Shown here piece after piece: positions 13,165 to 25,679 of a stretch of DNA of 64,000 bases. The position numbers and the translations under genes were made by a program. Below the pieces are notes generated by a model that saw only the letters and a list, made by a program, of their open reading frames with translations, did no database searches and was not told the origin of the DNA. Numbering within the stretch: the first letter of the stretch is position 1; the number at the start of each line of letters is the position of its first letter. The stretch comes from Manduca sexta (Eukaryota > Arthropoda > Insecta > Lepidoptera > Sphingidae). The stretch is from positions 434,001 through 498,000 of the forward strand of contig NC_051129.1 in assembly GCF_014839805.1 (NCBI RefSeq), read 5' to 3'.

Positions 13165-13531
13165 ATTGACAACATCTCACCTTAACATCGTGAAGTTACC
13201 AATATTACCTACTCACCAGATCGTCATGAACGAAGACTTATCAATTGTTATACTTCCTAACTAAAATACTTTATAAAACACAATCCCACCTTTACTTTCA
13301 TCAGAAATCAGACCCCCACAAAAACACCCAAACGAGTTTCGAAGAACAAGCGTGTCAATGAAATCTGAATGTAACCCACATAGATCCAAAAAATCGACCC
13401 GTTTACCCAGCAAAATAACTAGCGACACGACGCCTTCATAACGGTACTGAATAACGCCCGAGGTACAAGATTATGGCGTTTTTTGTTTGGAAATGTCACC
13501 GCGGCATAGCTTGCTAGGGGTCACTGACCTG

Positions 13532-13710
13532 CAGTGGCGAAAGATGAAAATTTCTGAGGGAAGCCAACACAACATACAGATAACATACTACACAACATAC
13601 TGATATGCATAAATGCGACCTGCAAATCGTTCAATGATAATGAGATTCTGTAGAAATTCTAAATAAACGGGAGCTGGCAGGAATCCGGTTATTTGGACCC
13701 TTCGCCACTG
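13532..13710. mobile_element. hAT-like MITE, 179 bp, perfect 8-bp TSD
   Basis: Ends CAGTGGCGAA...TTCGCCACTG form 10-bp terminal inverted repeats. The flanks at 13524-13531 and 13711-13718 are both CTGACCTG, a perfect 8-bp duplication, the signature of hAT transposition. No coding capacity: a non-autonomous element. Confidence 0.85.
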
Positions 13711-14144
13711 CTGACCTGACACAGGATTATCAAACAAACGCCAAACCATGGGTAATTTTAAAACTACGATTGGACAGCAATAAATCTAGTTAAGTTATAA
13801 CTTAGGATGATTGAAGAGTAGAAGGACCAAACTGAGCTATGTAAAGTTTCACGACGAATAGGTTACTTAAAAACTTTTTTTACTAAAAGCAAATATAATA
13901 GAATTAACTTCCTAAAATGTTATTAAAAGATTCTAAAAAAAATATGTAGAAACTAATATAAAAACAAACGAAACAAATAGATGTCTAGTGTAGGCGGCAA
14001 CAAAAACTTGATCTTACTTTCCCTTGCCCTGAATCCAAATAATCAAGACATTTCTGTGTTTAGTGGGTGTTACAACCTTTTTTATACAAAAAACCAACAC
14101 TAAAGCAATCCAAATAAACTAAAACCCGCTAGTTTGTAACTCAC

Positions 14145-14194
14145 ACCGCGTCCGAGAGCGGTTAACGGTCCGCTGCGCACGCGCATGATTCACT
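14145..14194 (-). other. Candidate minus-strand 5' leader exon with GTGAGT donor
   Basis: A GC-rich patch (about 14140-14290) has, on the minus strand, a TATTTAA box (14225-14219), a GCAGTGA initiator with A at 14194 exactly 31 bp downstream, and a GGT|GTGAGT donor at 14144. This gives a 50 nt first exon. An ATG at 14186 would open 14 codons (MRVRSGPLTALGRG) in phase 0, but an 8 nt leader is short for efficient initiation, so a non-coding leader is equally likely. CT/GA-rich tracts and an NRF1-like GCGCACGCGCATG lie nearby. Motif-based inference only. Confidence 0.35.
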
Positions 14195-14240
14195 GCACCG
14201 AGACCCTCTCTCTCACTCTTAAATATTCAGCTACATGTGC
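14190..14240 (-). promoter_or_regulatory. TATA-initiator core promoter candidate with GAGA-type tract
   Basis: TATTTAA at 14225-14219 and CAGTGA starting at 14195 are spaced as in a canonical TATA-dependent promoter. Between them is a GAGAGAGAG tract on the minus strand resembling GAGA-factor sites. Confidence 0.35.
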
Positions 14241-15047
14241 GAGCGAGACAGAGGAACAATCGCCATTGAAATGTCAGCGTGAGACGAACTCTGTGCGACT
14301 GTGTTTGAAATGTTATTAATCAAATAATTATTTGGGTTATTAATTTCAGTTCAATAGTAATGTGATATTTTTCTTATAATTGGCAGATCCAATTGGTCGG
14401 AACGAAATGCCAAATATCAGTTAAATTGACGAATTTGATACAACTGAATACTGTATGTCCAGTTATTAACATACGAGTCTGTTTAGATGCCATAGCATTG
14501 TCTATTTAATCGCTAAGCAATTTATAAGAGTCATATTTAATTTTCACCTAGACAGCATACTTGCTGAGAACGACAACATTTAATATCTATTTTCACTGAG
14601 TTCTATTTATCTAAGTCATCGCCATCCAGTTTTATCTATCTTGCTGTGTACACATTGAAGAAAATCACAATCTTAACTACCAAATGCCAAATAAATACGA
14701 AACCATATCGTATCCGATAAATCGTACCGATTACAACTGTCGTCTGCGGCTGTGGCTAATCTCCAAATAAGATGAATATCGTCTACAGCACTACGGTAAT
14801 GCATCGGAGTGGTTGGACACCAGCCAGGTGGGTGAGCAGAGTCTAACCACGACTGCTTTGAGGAATTTAACAATGTTATAAATCTACATTTTGTTAAGTG
14901 TTGTTTATGAATGGTCCAACTCGACTGGGGTAATACTAGTGTCTCAGAAAACTGTGAAAGCCACAACGAAGTTATAACTTAATATCCCGCAGCGATGCAC
15001 TATATTTTTCGAGTTTGAGTGTATTTATTGATTTATTATTAACTACG

Positions 15048-15292
15048 TGTTGTGCGCGGCTTCGTCCACGTGAAAAGCCTTTTCAGCTACAAAAATCTCT
15101 AAAACTAAGTCCTAAATCTTTTTTAAATTATATTCCATGGGAGCAAATTATCGTAGAAGGTTGCCTATTGGTTAATGCAGGCCATGGTCTACCCGTGTGA
15201 CAAATTTCATCCAAATCCACTTGTTACTGTGTTTACTTCTAACAAACATACAAACAATTTCAAAAACTTTTACATTTATTATATTAATAAGG
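15048..15292 (-). mobile_element. Family H repeat
   Basis: GTGCGCGGCTTCGTCCACGT at the left, CATGGGAGCAAATTATCGTA in the middle and a right end that leads into AAACATACAAACAATTTCAA. Confidence 0.55.
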
Positions 15293-15719
15293 ACAACAAG
15301 TAAGATCCAAATACTTGAGAAAACCTAAAAAACATTAAGGCAACTATATAAATTTCTAGTGTTTTTGAAGATTACCAACTCATAAAATAATATTGTTAAA
15401 AATAATAATATTCGATAATGCGATCTAGACACTTTGAATCTTCATTATATCCACAATTATCCAAAATTAAATGACCCTAATGTGAATCAAATTGCTTAAA
15501 TTTTGAATCTATTATAATATCGACAACGATGACCAAAATGAAGCCTAATTTACCTAAATTACAATACAATTAGTTGTGATAATGAAATAACCGCAGCGTT
15601 AAAACGCCACGTGTGCGGCCGCCCTTAATTTAATGTTTGAAGCGACATAATAGGCAATAAAGCTGTGTAATGCAAGCGTCGCGCCGAGCGGTCTATTGGA
15701 CACCGGCCAAGGATTCAAA

Positions 15720-16611
15720 CAGGGGCGGATTAGGAAATTGTTAGGGGTACTTAGATCTATCTGGATTCCAACAACCATTTATTACTTGTCAAATTTATTA
15801 CTTACTCATTATCAAAATTAACACTAAGCGAATTACATACTTTTAATCTTAGAACATTATTTTCATAACAACATATTTTTATTTAACAGATTGAAGACAC
15901 GAGATCAGGTTATTAATTTAATGACAAATAATCAGCATCATTCCCAAATATCTTGCATTATCAGCCTTTAAGAAGTGTCCGGGGCTTTAAAAAAGATAGG
16001 AATTATTAAACCTTTCACAATCTCAATGACTACGTATCATAGTTCAATAAACTTCACTCGTAAAAGTAATTTACCTTAACTAGCAAGAGCCTAATGACAC
16101 TTGTAACATCAAATTCGTTCACACGTCCTTGATGTCCATAGAAGTGACTGTAACAGCGTAATGATGATTTACTTTGACTATCTTAACATATTGTGAACAA
16201 TAACTTCATACAAACAATTGTTTCATTTATTTTGTTTAAGTAAATACTAAAACATTACATCAAGAACGTTTAAAATAAATAGTCTTGTGTACTTAAGACG
16301 TTGTATATTTATTTTTATCTATTCTAAGTAACTCAATGCAATGTTTAGAAGCCATGTTTATTAAGAATTTGAACATTGATAAGAAAAATAAACGTTATCT
16401 TTCATAGCTGTTTTATCGTCGCTTATATTTTATAGTAGTCGTTATTTTTTTATTTTGCTACGCATACTTTTAATTTATTTGGAATATTTTAATTTAGTTG
16501 ATGACAAGAAACGTACTAATTTATTGTTTTATCAAAATATACAAATATTGTCCATTTTTCGTTTTTAAGCCCCCTACAAATGATCCCTGAATCCGTCCCC
16601 AATCCACCCTG
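15720..16611. mobile_element. Possible 0.9 kb non-autonomous DNA transposon
   Basis: The left edge CAGGGGCGGATTAGG is mirrored at the right by the complement of CAGGGTGGATTGGGGACGG, with a second internal match (GGGGACGGATTCAGGG). The inside is AT-rich and non-coding. No matching target-site duplication, so boundaries are uncertain. Confidence 0.3.
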
Positions 16612-18439
16612 TCGGTACAACGCACAACGCCTGTTCAGCCGCGTGTTTGGGAGACAATTTATTTGTATACATTCAGGGGCGTGGCCCCCGTCTGCGTGGG
16701 CTGTGTAAAAGGGGCAACGACCCACCGTGGAAATACCAAATAAAAACATTATAAATTAATCTGTCAATAGTAAGGTGAATTATGGTATCACGAATTTATT
16801 GAGTTTAATAATAAGCAGCTTCGTCCCAAAGGGGACAGCATACATGATATTGTAATGAATCAACTATCGCACGCAAATGCCAATTCCAGTGCGTCATTTT
16901 TTTTAAATACTACATTGTACATTGTGATTGATCGACTAAGGATTTCGCCGGTATAATTGCCTAATTGTATTGCATACACGCCACCGGCTCGTCTCGATAT
17001 TTAATTATATTAAAAACAACATCAAAGAGATTGAACTTAACTGATTGAATTGAACACGAATTGAAGTGATTATATTAATTTGAAATCGTATCACGCAACA
17101 TTTTGGATATGTTTTTGAGAAATAAATCACATTCCGATGTTTGGGTTTCCTGCATATCACCGTATCTTAATAAATCAGTATTTATTTATTACGATAGACT
17201 GCATACCAATGGTCCGAATAATACCTTGAAAGAATGTTGTATACATATACGTTAAATATATGTAGTGTTACATTATATTATCGGTTTAATATATTTCCAT
17301 CTTTTCGATTTCCAAATGTCAATAAATAAATGCTTTTGCGAAAGGGCTTCAATTTGAACCTGAACATGCTGAAGTATTTAATAGCACTTTGATATTAAAC
17401 TGTATCTGTTAATATAACTATATAGTGTTATGGCTTACTCAGACGGTTTTACTTTCACTAAAATATTTTCCACAAGTCGTCCCTTTAATCAAGAGCAATG
17501 AACACGTTTAATAACTCGCGCAAGTGCGAGGGCCCGGGGTCGGAGCCTCGGAGGGCACTCAATAATCGCTTAGCGGACCTCTTACTGCCCGCCGACGCAA
17601 CATCTGATGTGCCAATTATCGCCTTGCAATGGGAGCGGGATATTTGCTGGTATTGCTTCTGTGTAGGAAATAGAAAATGTGGTTTCTTTCATTTTTTGAG
17701 GAGATATGTTAGGAACTTATAAGAGCTAATGCTGTAGTTAATTACAAGCTGAGACAATATTCAATCGAATACAAATAACACTTCAAACAGTTTTTTCAGT
17801 AATCATAAATAGACTATAACAAAAGTGATTGACCCTGGTCGATTCTCTATGAATTTTCTCTATAATTTTAATAAAATATTTATTTCATATCCCTTAGTAG
17901 CGACAGGTAATTAATCATACATACATGATGCCATAAAAAAATATATTTTTACACACACAATGATTAAAAAATGTCCAAAAATCCTAAATACTTTAGAACA
18001 TTTTTGCCAAATGTGCGTAATTGGATTCGTGACGTGTACCTCGCCGAGCATCTGGGCCCGCCATTACACTCCTAGAGCTATCGAGACATTACAGTATAAT
18101 ATTAAACAAATTTTATTACTTACTCTTTTCATTTTAGAAGCCAATTGTTACCAGGTCTTATGCGAGTGCGTCTAATTATAACATCTATTTCTTTCACCAT
18201 ACGTTTAAAAATTAACCATTATTTTACACACTGAAATAAATAAATAAAATACTTATTACGTAGGCGAACAAAGTTGCAATTGTGATACGTCAAAACAAAT
18301 TATATGAATAATTATTATTACTTATATAACTACTATACTACTAAATAAAACTAAAATAAAGTAAAATAGTTTTATTTAAATGGTTAAGAAGCTGTCGTAT
18401 TTCGGTAACGCCACTATGCATAAAGAATTTCTAATGTAT
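16612..18439. other. No confident gene
   Basis: Apart from the doubtful ORF at 17.5 kb, AT-rich sequence. A GC-rich 140 bp stretch at 16.61-16.74 kb (GGGGCGTGGCCCCCGTC) may belong to a transposon end. Confidence 0.4.
17498..17722 (+). CDS. 74-codon ORF over a GC-rich patch, doubtful
   Basis: An ATG-initiated ORF whose first 45 codons coincide with a GC-rich block (17510-17640), then AT-rich codons. It reads ...RRALNNRLADLLLPADATSD... with no known domain. The block also contains homeodomain-like ATTA cores, so a conserved non-coding element is an equally good explanation. Confidence 0.15.
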   Translation: MNTFNNSRKCEGPGSEPRRALNNRLADLLLPADATSDVPIIALQWERDICWYCFCVGNRKCGFFHFLRRYVRNL

Positions 18440-18530
18440 CTGAAGTATGCTGCAACAGACCAGTATGACGGACTTAAGGTCTTAACTCTCTCAGCAGAGA
18501 AGGCCCGTGCCCAACAAGCCTAATATTATT
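18440..18530 (+). mobile_element. S1 SINE 3' fragment
   Basis: GACCAGTATGACGGACTTAA followed by CAGAGAAGGCCCGTGCCCAA and an ATTATTA tail matches the 3' half of the S1 family. Confidence 0.5.
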
Positions 18531-18794
18531 ACTGTTTGGTGACTACCGAGCTGGCCGCTCGTCTCTTCAAACACCAATTCATGCCCCGACAACACAATGT
18601 TACCTTCAAAACGGCTCTAAACCATCCGCTCGAGGCTTCACAGAAATAGCATGAAAGCAGCAAGGCCACCTTTACAAAAACAAGCCCTTTGCCTTTTAAG
18701 ATCACCTCACAACTAGGGTTGTCAGGCTTTAGTACCTTCATTTCTGGGAATTGTAAAATAATTTGCGATAAATTGCCAGGTATTTTTGAAGACA

Positions 18795-19635
18795 AATCTA
18801 TACTTATAATAAATCTGTAGAGAGGTCAATTCTGTACATGAAATATATTTCCAAAATAACTATCAGGGGGTGATTAGGGATCGATACTGATGCCAAAAAT
18901 GTAATCAGTAAATTTTTTGTCTGTCTGTCTGTCGGTCTGTCTGTCTGTCTGTATAACCGTTATAGAAACAAAAACTACTTGACGGATTTTAACGAAACTT
19001 GGTACAATTATTTTTCATACTCCTGAGCTGGTTATAGTATACTTTTCATCACGCTACAATTAATGGGAGCAGAGCAGTGAAGGGAAATGTCGGGAAAACG
19101 GGAGAAGTTACTCCATTTTTTAAGCTTCCGTCGCGTGTGCAACCTTAATGGTTAAAGCTACACAGAAATTATGTATGACGGAAATGTTCTCCTTAAAATT
19201 ATATAAAAAATATCCCACGACAGCATATGTCTATCTTTTATGGTTGACTCACAATAACACGTGTAACTCCCGATAGCTTAGCAGTTCGAAGCTTTCTCAT
19301 TATATTTGTCTACTCTTACGTTTATAACACTCTCAGTCATCCCTAATTAAAAAAGTTAACATTCTTAAATATTCCATAAAAAATAATCATAGAAATCGGT
19401 ATAGAAACACCAAAGTTACACATGAAATACGCTAATAATAAGCCATCACGCGTGAATACTGAATCATGCTATATGCTTCCTTCGATTTCACCAGGATCCC
19501 ATCATCAGACCCTAACCGGACAATCGGACTACCTACATACCACCATACATTAAAAAAACATCCCAACAAATTGAGCACCTCCTCCATTTTTTAAGTCCGA
19601 AATCCACGCGGGCGAAGCTGTATAAAATAAATATA
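18795..19635 (+). mobile_element. GCTTCGCCCGCG-type repeat (family H), longest copy
   Basis: Starts ACTTATAATAAATCTGTAGA, has GTGATTAGGGATCGATACTG, the CTGT microsatellite, ACTACTTGACGGATTTTAAC and ends CCACGCGGGCGAAGCTGTAT. A very abundant lepidopteran non-autonomous repeat that ends in the inverted form of CTTCGCCCGCGTGG. No ORF. Confidence 0.6.
18919..18952 (+). repeat. (CTGT)n microsatellite
   Basis: Eight CTGT units with one CGGT variant, inside the family H copy. Confidence 0.85.
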
Positions 19636-19992
19636 AAACTAAGTTTATGTTATAACTACATGATATTGTATACTTGTTAATTATCGGAACACTCAATGGC
19701 TCTTCTAGTCGCAATAGTATATGTAACTATGTGACGATTTATTACTCGATAGTTTGAGGATACAGGAAGTAGGAACAGATGCGAAATCTCAGGACTTTCC
19801 CCGACACCCCTTGTGTGTGGCAACCATAATCCCAATACATGTAAAAGCCTTTAATACATTTCTTACATTCGTAATCCTTATTTCGGGTTCTAAGTTCTAA
19901 CACAAGGTAGCCTGCGGTTTTGTTTGTTCGTCACGATCAAAAAAAAACTGAAGATATATCATTCATATTTCAAACCTCAATTATTAAAACCT

Positions 19993-20116
19993 CTTATAGC
20001 TATAACCCGACCAGGTAAATAAAATATCTCGCCATCTTGTGGTAAAATATGGAACTAATTTCTTGTACTGTAACTTTAACTGTAAAACGATAAGGCAAAA
20101 GTGGCGCACCCTTAAT
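19993..20116 (+). mobile_element. Short repeat family R
   Basis: TATAACCCGACCAGGTAAAT, CGCCATCTTGTGGTAAAATA and CTAATTTCTTGTACTGTAAC. Confidence 0.55.
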
Positions 20117-21297
20117 AGATTATTGATATTTCTCAGGATATAAATTGTTTCTATGTGTTATAATATTATCTCGAGGCACATCAATGCAGATGAATTCACA
20201 ATTACACATACGCCCAAATTTAATTCTGATTACTCGGTAAAAGATTTCACACGTGTGAATGTACGAAAGCGATTTCATTTTTAAAACTCGTTTTACTTTC
20301 AGCTACCTCTTTAATGTAGGTAACCGTTTTTTCCTCACACGCCTTACAATTTTATTACGCTTGAATCCTATATAAATAAACCCGTACTTTCGTTGACACG
20401 CCGACCCGTCAAATCGATACACAATATGGTAAATGTTGGAACCCTTATTATAAAAGTTTCCTTCCTTAATATGACTAAATAGGGCCCCGAACCTTATAGG
20501 AAATGTGGGGCTGTTAACGTAATGGGAAGGATACTAATGTATTGATAAGAGTGAATAATACAAACCTTTTATAAATATGTCTGAAGGTTCTTTAGAGTTT
20601 GTACATATTTTTCATGTAAGAGGTATAAATGTAAATTTTGTTCGTAATCAGCATTATTCTGATAATGTAGACATTTATCGAATAACAGATATGAGTACTC
20701 GTAATGTCGTTTGTGACTAACCTAAAACTACATACTATTCTAGTGCAGTCTTCACACCGAATGCACGGGGAGACATTTGCCGCGACTTTAGGCGCATAGT
20801 CTAGTGTATATACCTTTGGTTGTAACTAAACATTGAAACCTATGAAGGCTCGCGAACATTTCCTGGCCCTCTCCCCTCCTTATGAGGGTTCCTTTTCCTT
20901 CGTCCACACTTCCCTTCCTCAAATATCCTCTCCCAACTTTCCTCCAGGGCCCTACAGTCGCTAAGCCTGGGGGCCAAATGTTCAAAAATTATGGTTAAAT
21001 GATGTCTTACCTTTTAGGGGTTAAGAGATTCTTGACTTAAACCTACATGGCATCCAAAATTCAAAAATATCCGCCTGGTAACAGAAAACAAAAATACCTG
21101 CAACAAAACATAATAAACATCATTGCCGAGTTAATTATTTAAAAACATAATAAATAACAAAAGACGTTAGCAATAAAGAATTACTAATCTAGTTTATAAA
21201 GTAGTATTTATGTTAATTCGAGACTTGTCTAGGCTATCTGTGTGACAATTCAAAATCTATTCAGATTTTTGTTACTTATTACAAACACCCAAGCATC
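20117..21297. other. No gene; a purine-rich tract on the minus strand
   Basis: 20850-20960 is strongly pyrimidine-rich on the plus strand (CCTGGCCCTCTCCCCTCCTT), giving a minus-strand ORF of low complexity. Probably repeat-derived; not identified. Confidence 0.4.
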
Positions 21298-21412
21298 TCG
21301 AACAGGCCGGCGTAATTATGTCGACCGACGAAGGTAATCTTCTCTCGCCAGCCAATACTCTATCTGGACGCCATTCCGCTTACCATCAGGTCCAATGGAG
21401 TGACTGCCGCAC
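21298..21412 (-). mobile_element. Family D repeat (partial)
   Basis: ACAGGCCGGCGTAATTATGT, TCGACCGACG, then CCGCTTACCATCAGGTCCAA. Confidence 0.55.
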
Positions 21413-21699
21413 CAAAATTTTACAAACTCGCATGTAAAATCTAATATATACTATTTTTATATTTCTGTTCTCGGCTAAAACCCTGTCTATTTGAGTATGT
21501 CAATCTCTCCGGGGCCGTCTTGTGGTTCCTCTCGGATGAATATTACAAGGATAGCAGTAGTGATGAAGAGGTCTTGGGAACTTGATGGATGGAGTGTCGC
21601 TCCTCGTCAACCGATCGGGATGGGTGGCGTCCCAAATATAAGCGCAGTGCGGATTTTAGAACTTTATATTAAACACGATAAAGTGTTACATCCATACTG

Positions 21700-21800
21700 A
21701 TATAGTAAATGCGAAAGTAGCTCTCGGTTATGCTTTCACGGCTAAACTACTTAACCGATTTTGATGAAATTTGTTACGGAATAAACTTGAACTCCAAAAA
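21700..21800 (+). mobile_element. Family H repeat (5' fragment)
   Basis: AATGCGAAAGTAGCTCTCGG, then AACCGATTTTGATGAAATTT and GGAATAAACTTGAACTC. Confidence 0.45.
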
Positions 21801-22399
21801 GAGACACGGCTACTTTGTTTTATCACTAATCGATTTCCAACTAAAACCAGATATCAAATCTGAACACAATTCCAAATCTCTCACAGTTTACAGCAAGCGG
21901 CATTCCGCATCCCAGCCCGTAATGAGAGCCTATAGACGTGTATTTACGTCTGCCGACGCGACGTCCCGTCACAGCCTTTTTGCTCCGTTTCCAATACGAA
22001 TAAAATTAAATTGGCTCTTAGAGCTAACGATTTTCTCTACAATTGAGGTAAATTTAATTTCGTCGGGAACTTCGATACTGTCTTGTAGTTTTTTAGCTTT
22101 ATTTTGATCTTTTTATAAGTGGAAAAACCTAATTGATTAATAAAGGTTCGTGTTACAGCACAATTTAATGTTATTATTGAGATTGGCATCGCAATATATA
22201 ATAATTGATGGTGAGGATTATGTGTGTTCATTACGTTGTAATTATTTTGTATAGATATAATCCCCGCTGCTATCCAGACCTCTTCGTAAACTCTTTATTA
22301 CAAAAATTGGTCATCACATCATGCTAAGGGTACAATATCTAAGTATATTTAGCTTAAAGAATAATGTGACATAAAACATTGTTATTATTTTACACACGC

Positions 22400-22625
22400 T
22401 CACGTTTTTTATCTCCGAAAGGGGTAGGCAGAAGCGCAACTGGTGCACCCACATTCCGCCGTGAGTTTCTGACCCATGATATGATAAGGAGCGAGCCTAT
22501 TGTCCTATCAGGCACAAACTCCTGACTCCGGGCTGATACTGAGTAGAAAAACCAAATATTTTGCCCCACCCGAGGATCGATCCCGAGACTTCAACCCTGT
22601 TGTCATACGTAGACGTTATTTTGTC
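22400..22625 (-). mobile_element. SINE family S2 copy
   Basis: Reverse-complement copy: GAAAGGGGTAGGCAGAAGCG tail, CCCATGATATGATAAGGAGC middle and a degenerate tRNA-like head GAGGATCGATCCCGAG at the right. Confidence 0.6.
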
Positions 22626-23071
22626 TCATAATAATGTTAGTATACTTAAATACCTGATTACATAAGCATAAATGATACTTCTAAGAAGATTTCAGGCAAA
22701 TATAATTAATTTTAGCATATCCAGTTTGCGTGCACCGCGGTTCCTAAATTTATAATCCTATTAAAAGGTGGTGGTTTCGCCCAAAAATTCTCATAATTAA
22801 ACCTTTTTCAAACATTGCAGTTTTTGGTTACTTTCTACTGCACAGAAAGTTGAAATTTTTATTAATTAACCTTTTCAGGATGGACTACAGCGCTCTTTGA
22901 TCTAATGATAGATCCAGATGGTTCAAAATTCCATTCTCATGGGATAATAATTGAGTTTTTATTAACGTGGCTTCATAAATATTTACACAGGATTAGACCA
23001 CAAATAGATCTGACAACAATGACATCAGTATAAACTGAACTAAATCCTTTTAACATGATTGAATAAATATG

Positions 23072-23325
23072 ATTTTTGATATGTGCACAGCAAAGTGACG
23101 TCACTGCATCTGATGGTAAGTGGAGTGGGGTCCAATAGAGTCTCGACTGACGAGAGATGATTACCCCTCGGCAGTCAACACAACTATGCCGGCCTATTGA
23201 AACCGGATATACACAGAATGATTCCGGAAAATTACATGCTACGGCCACTATGGCGAATTTTAACAACTTGTGTACGGTGGTCGTTATCTGGGCGGATATA
23301 AAATATCTCCTACCACCTGCAAAAA
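23072..23325 (+). mobile_element. Family D repeat (5' part of the composite L element)
   Basis: GGTAAGTGGAGTGGGGTCCA, CTGACGAGAGATGATTACCC, TATGCCGGCCTATTGAAACC, then GTACGGTGGTCGTTATCTGG and a CCTACCACCTGCA end. Family D and family L are fused at 58.37 kb, so both seem to derive from one longer element. Confidence 0.6.
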
Positions 23326-23802
23326 AATGTGGTGTATTTATATAAGTTTAATATAAGAAGAACAAGTATAGATGTGCGGATATATTGAGATCAGTATGCA
23401 TCCGGCGTCGCGAGTGATTGACCTACTACAATGCCTCACATTTGCATGGCCATCGACCCGCTGTCTCAAATGTTCATTATCAATCAACGGAGATATTTTT
23501 AGAGGAGTGGCATCAACGTGGGATAAAAATATTATTAGCACTGGTTCTCTACGCAACTCTTGAGAAATAAATTTACGCACTTAATTTCTGTCTGTCTCTT
23601 CATGTATGAGCGTGAAGTTGGCAATAACATAAATTATACATAGACTCGTCATTCCTTGAATGATTAGACGCAGATGTAAACAGTGCACCCATACTTAGCC
23701 AATCTTATATTCGTCCTATATGATAGGGTACTGGGTACATATTCCTACTGTTCTCATCTATATTTATAAATCGGAAACTTACAAAATATTCATTGACAAC
23801 AT

Positions 23803-24126
23803 AATAAATAATAATATCAGCCCTGTATTATATACTTGCCCACTGCTGAGCACGGGTCTCCTCTACTACTGAGAGGGATTAGGCCTTAGTCCACCACGCT
23901 GGCCTAGTGCGGATTGGTAGACTTCACACACCTTCGAAATTCCTATAGAGAACTTCTCAGATGTGCAGGTTTCCTCACGATGTTTTCCTTCACCGTTAAA
24001 GCGAACGATAAATTCACAAAGAATACACACATGATTTTAGAAATGTCAGAGGTGTGTGCCCTTGGGATTTGAACCTCCGGACATTCGTCTTGGCAGTCCG
24101 TTCCTCACCCAACTAAGCTATCGTCA
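23803..24126 (-). mobile_element. tRNA-derived SINE, family S1
   Basis: Reverse-complement copy: tail (ATATCAGCCCTGTATTATAT), CTCCTCTACTACTGAGAGGG, then the body, and at the right edge the tRNA-like head with GATTTGAACCTCCG and AACTAAGCTATCG. Confidence 0.8.
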
Positions 24127-24669
24127 TTGACAACATATCGAGTACAAATTCCTATCGAACTCTAATATTATAAAATTGAAAACTTACATAATTCTTGATA
24201 ACTCATCTGGAATCTAATTCAACGGATTACAGTTTAACTACATTGCCAGAACACCAGTGAAGCGTTTAAAAAAATTAAAAAATCCATTTAATTACTCCGC
24301 TCTAGATTAAGTCAGCTAATCGGCTTACCGTAATGATACGCTCATGTAACATTACTTAACACCGGTTTTACCATTTAATTCGGCCCTTAATAAGAACGAA
24401 GTAGGACACTTGATGGTAAGTGATATAATACATCATAGCTCCAAATGGATAGGCAGGGCAACTAATACGCTTTTCAACTACCTTGTGGGTAAAAATGATA
24501 ATGTGAGGCAATAAGGCTATGGATAATAGACATAAAAGACTGCGAGCAAATAATTTTTGTTACTCAGTAAAATCAGAGTAATTCGTTTTGCCCGACTTGG
24601 GATCGAAGAAGCGAATCAGCAGACTTCACCCTTAAATTCTCGTATGTTTAGTATCAAGTCATAATTAAA

Positions 24670-24752
24670 GCGACCGATTGACAAGGTACACAAACTCAGA
24701 GGTGTCTTGGGTTCGAACCTGCGCCCGTTTGTCTCACTTTAACCGAGCTGTA
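24670..24752 (-). mobile_element. S1 SINE head fragment
   Basis: Only the tRNA-like part remains (TCAGAGGTGTCTTGGGTTCG, ACCTGCGCCCGTTTGTC). Confidence 0.5.
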
Positions 24753-24889
24753 AAACTACGTTAAATAAAACCCGGTTGATTGGTGTTGCAAGTGTTACGC
24801 GGTGCCAGCCGGTGCCGGCGCCGCTGGTGACGCAAGCGGCGTGTAATCGCTAGCTTGTTGAAAAACATACAACGTTATACATTGTTGTA

Positions 24890-25115
24890 ATTAGTGGTTC
24901 CTATAACCTGCCGGTCCCGGGTTCAAATCTCAGGGTAGGCAGCGATATTATATTTTTCTGTACAGTACCAGTACAGAGTCTGGACGTGCCCGATTTAGCT
25001 ATAGGCTCGCCTATCTGCTATCACATCATGGAACAGTACACTCATGAGGAAAATTGGGTGCCCTGGTTGCAACTCTACCTACCTCTTCGAGGAAAGAGGC
25101 GTAATGTGTGTTTTT
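24890..25115 (+). mobile_element. tRNA-derived SINE (family S2)
   Basis: Head with a B-box (CCGGGTTCAAATC), then TCTGGACGTGCCCGATTTAG, ATAGGCTCGCC, TATCACATCATGGAACAGTA and a tail rich in GAGGCGTAATGTGTG. Not a functional tRNA: no cloverleaf. Confidence 0.65.
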
Positions 25116-25679
25116 ATATGTATACCTGCCGCCTTGGGTACCAAGAGGTGTACTGACACCTAAGAAAATATATGTTGCTTAGGGCTAATTTTCTAGCCGT
25201 CAGATAAAATTTAACCATTAAATAAATTATTACCTGACTACTTAAAAGTGAAACAGATTTTCAATTTCATATTTACAACTGTAATTTTTAATTCGTTTGT
25301 ATTGTATTCTATTCTACGAATAAATTTTATCTGACGATAAAATCGGCCCTTGTACATTTTTATATATATCTAACGTTTCAAGATTAATTGACCGTGTCAG
25401 TTAGGAAGTACTTATAAAACTAAATCGCAGGCTTTACCTGCAGTTTAAAGGCCTTAAACAAAAAGGAAAATAGTTTTTAATTACCATGACAAGGTAGAAA
25501 TGACCAGCCTTGTTCTCATTGCAAAAGCTTATATTGATAAAAAACATCTAGGTTCTAATCAATCTAACGCTATTAGAACATATACTAATTCTAGATTTAT
25601 ATATTTTGAGCCGTTATAAATCGACACGATTCGTTTAGCAAGGGAAACAGAAAGTACCAAGAACTCAATTGTAATTAAA

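Noticed and set aside
16516..16749. 77-codon minus-strand ORF rich in Cys
   Set aside because: Overlaps a suspected transposon end and shows no domain or splice support.
18529..18795. 88-codon minus-strand ORF
   Set aside because: Lies between an S1 SINE fragment and a family H element; probably part of an unnamed repeat. No domain seen.
20788..20985. 65-codon minus-strand ORF rich in Gly/Arg/Glu
   Set aside because: Produced by a purine-rich tract; low complexity and no conservation evidence.
21730..22107. 125-codon plus-strand ORF
   Set aside because: Starts inside a family H repeat (ATGCTTTCACGGCTAAAC) and has no domain; a chance ORF.
23157..23580. Overlapping ORFs on both strands
   Set aside because: The left part is repeat family D; the remainder has no start context, splice or domain support.
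24890..24960. Possible tRNA gene (GGTTCAAATC box)
   Set aside because: No cloverleaf or acceptor stem; the sequence continues into the S2 SINE body shared with other copies.
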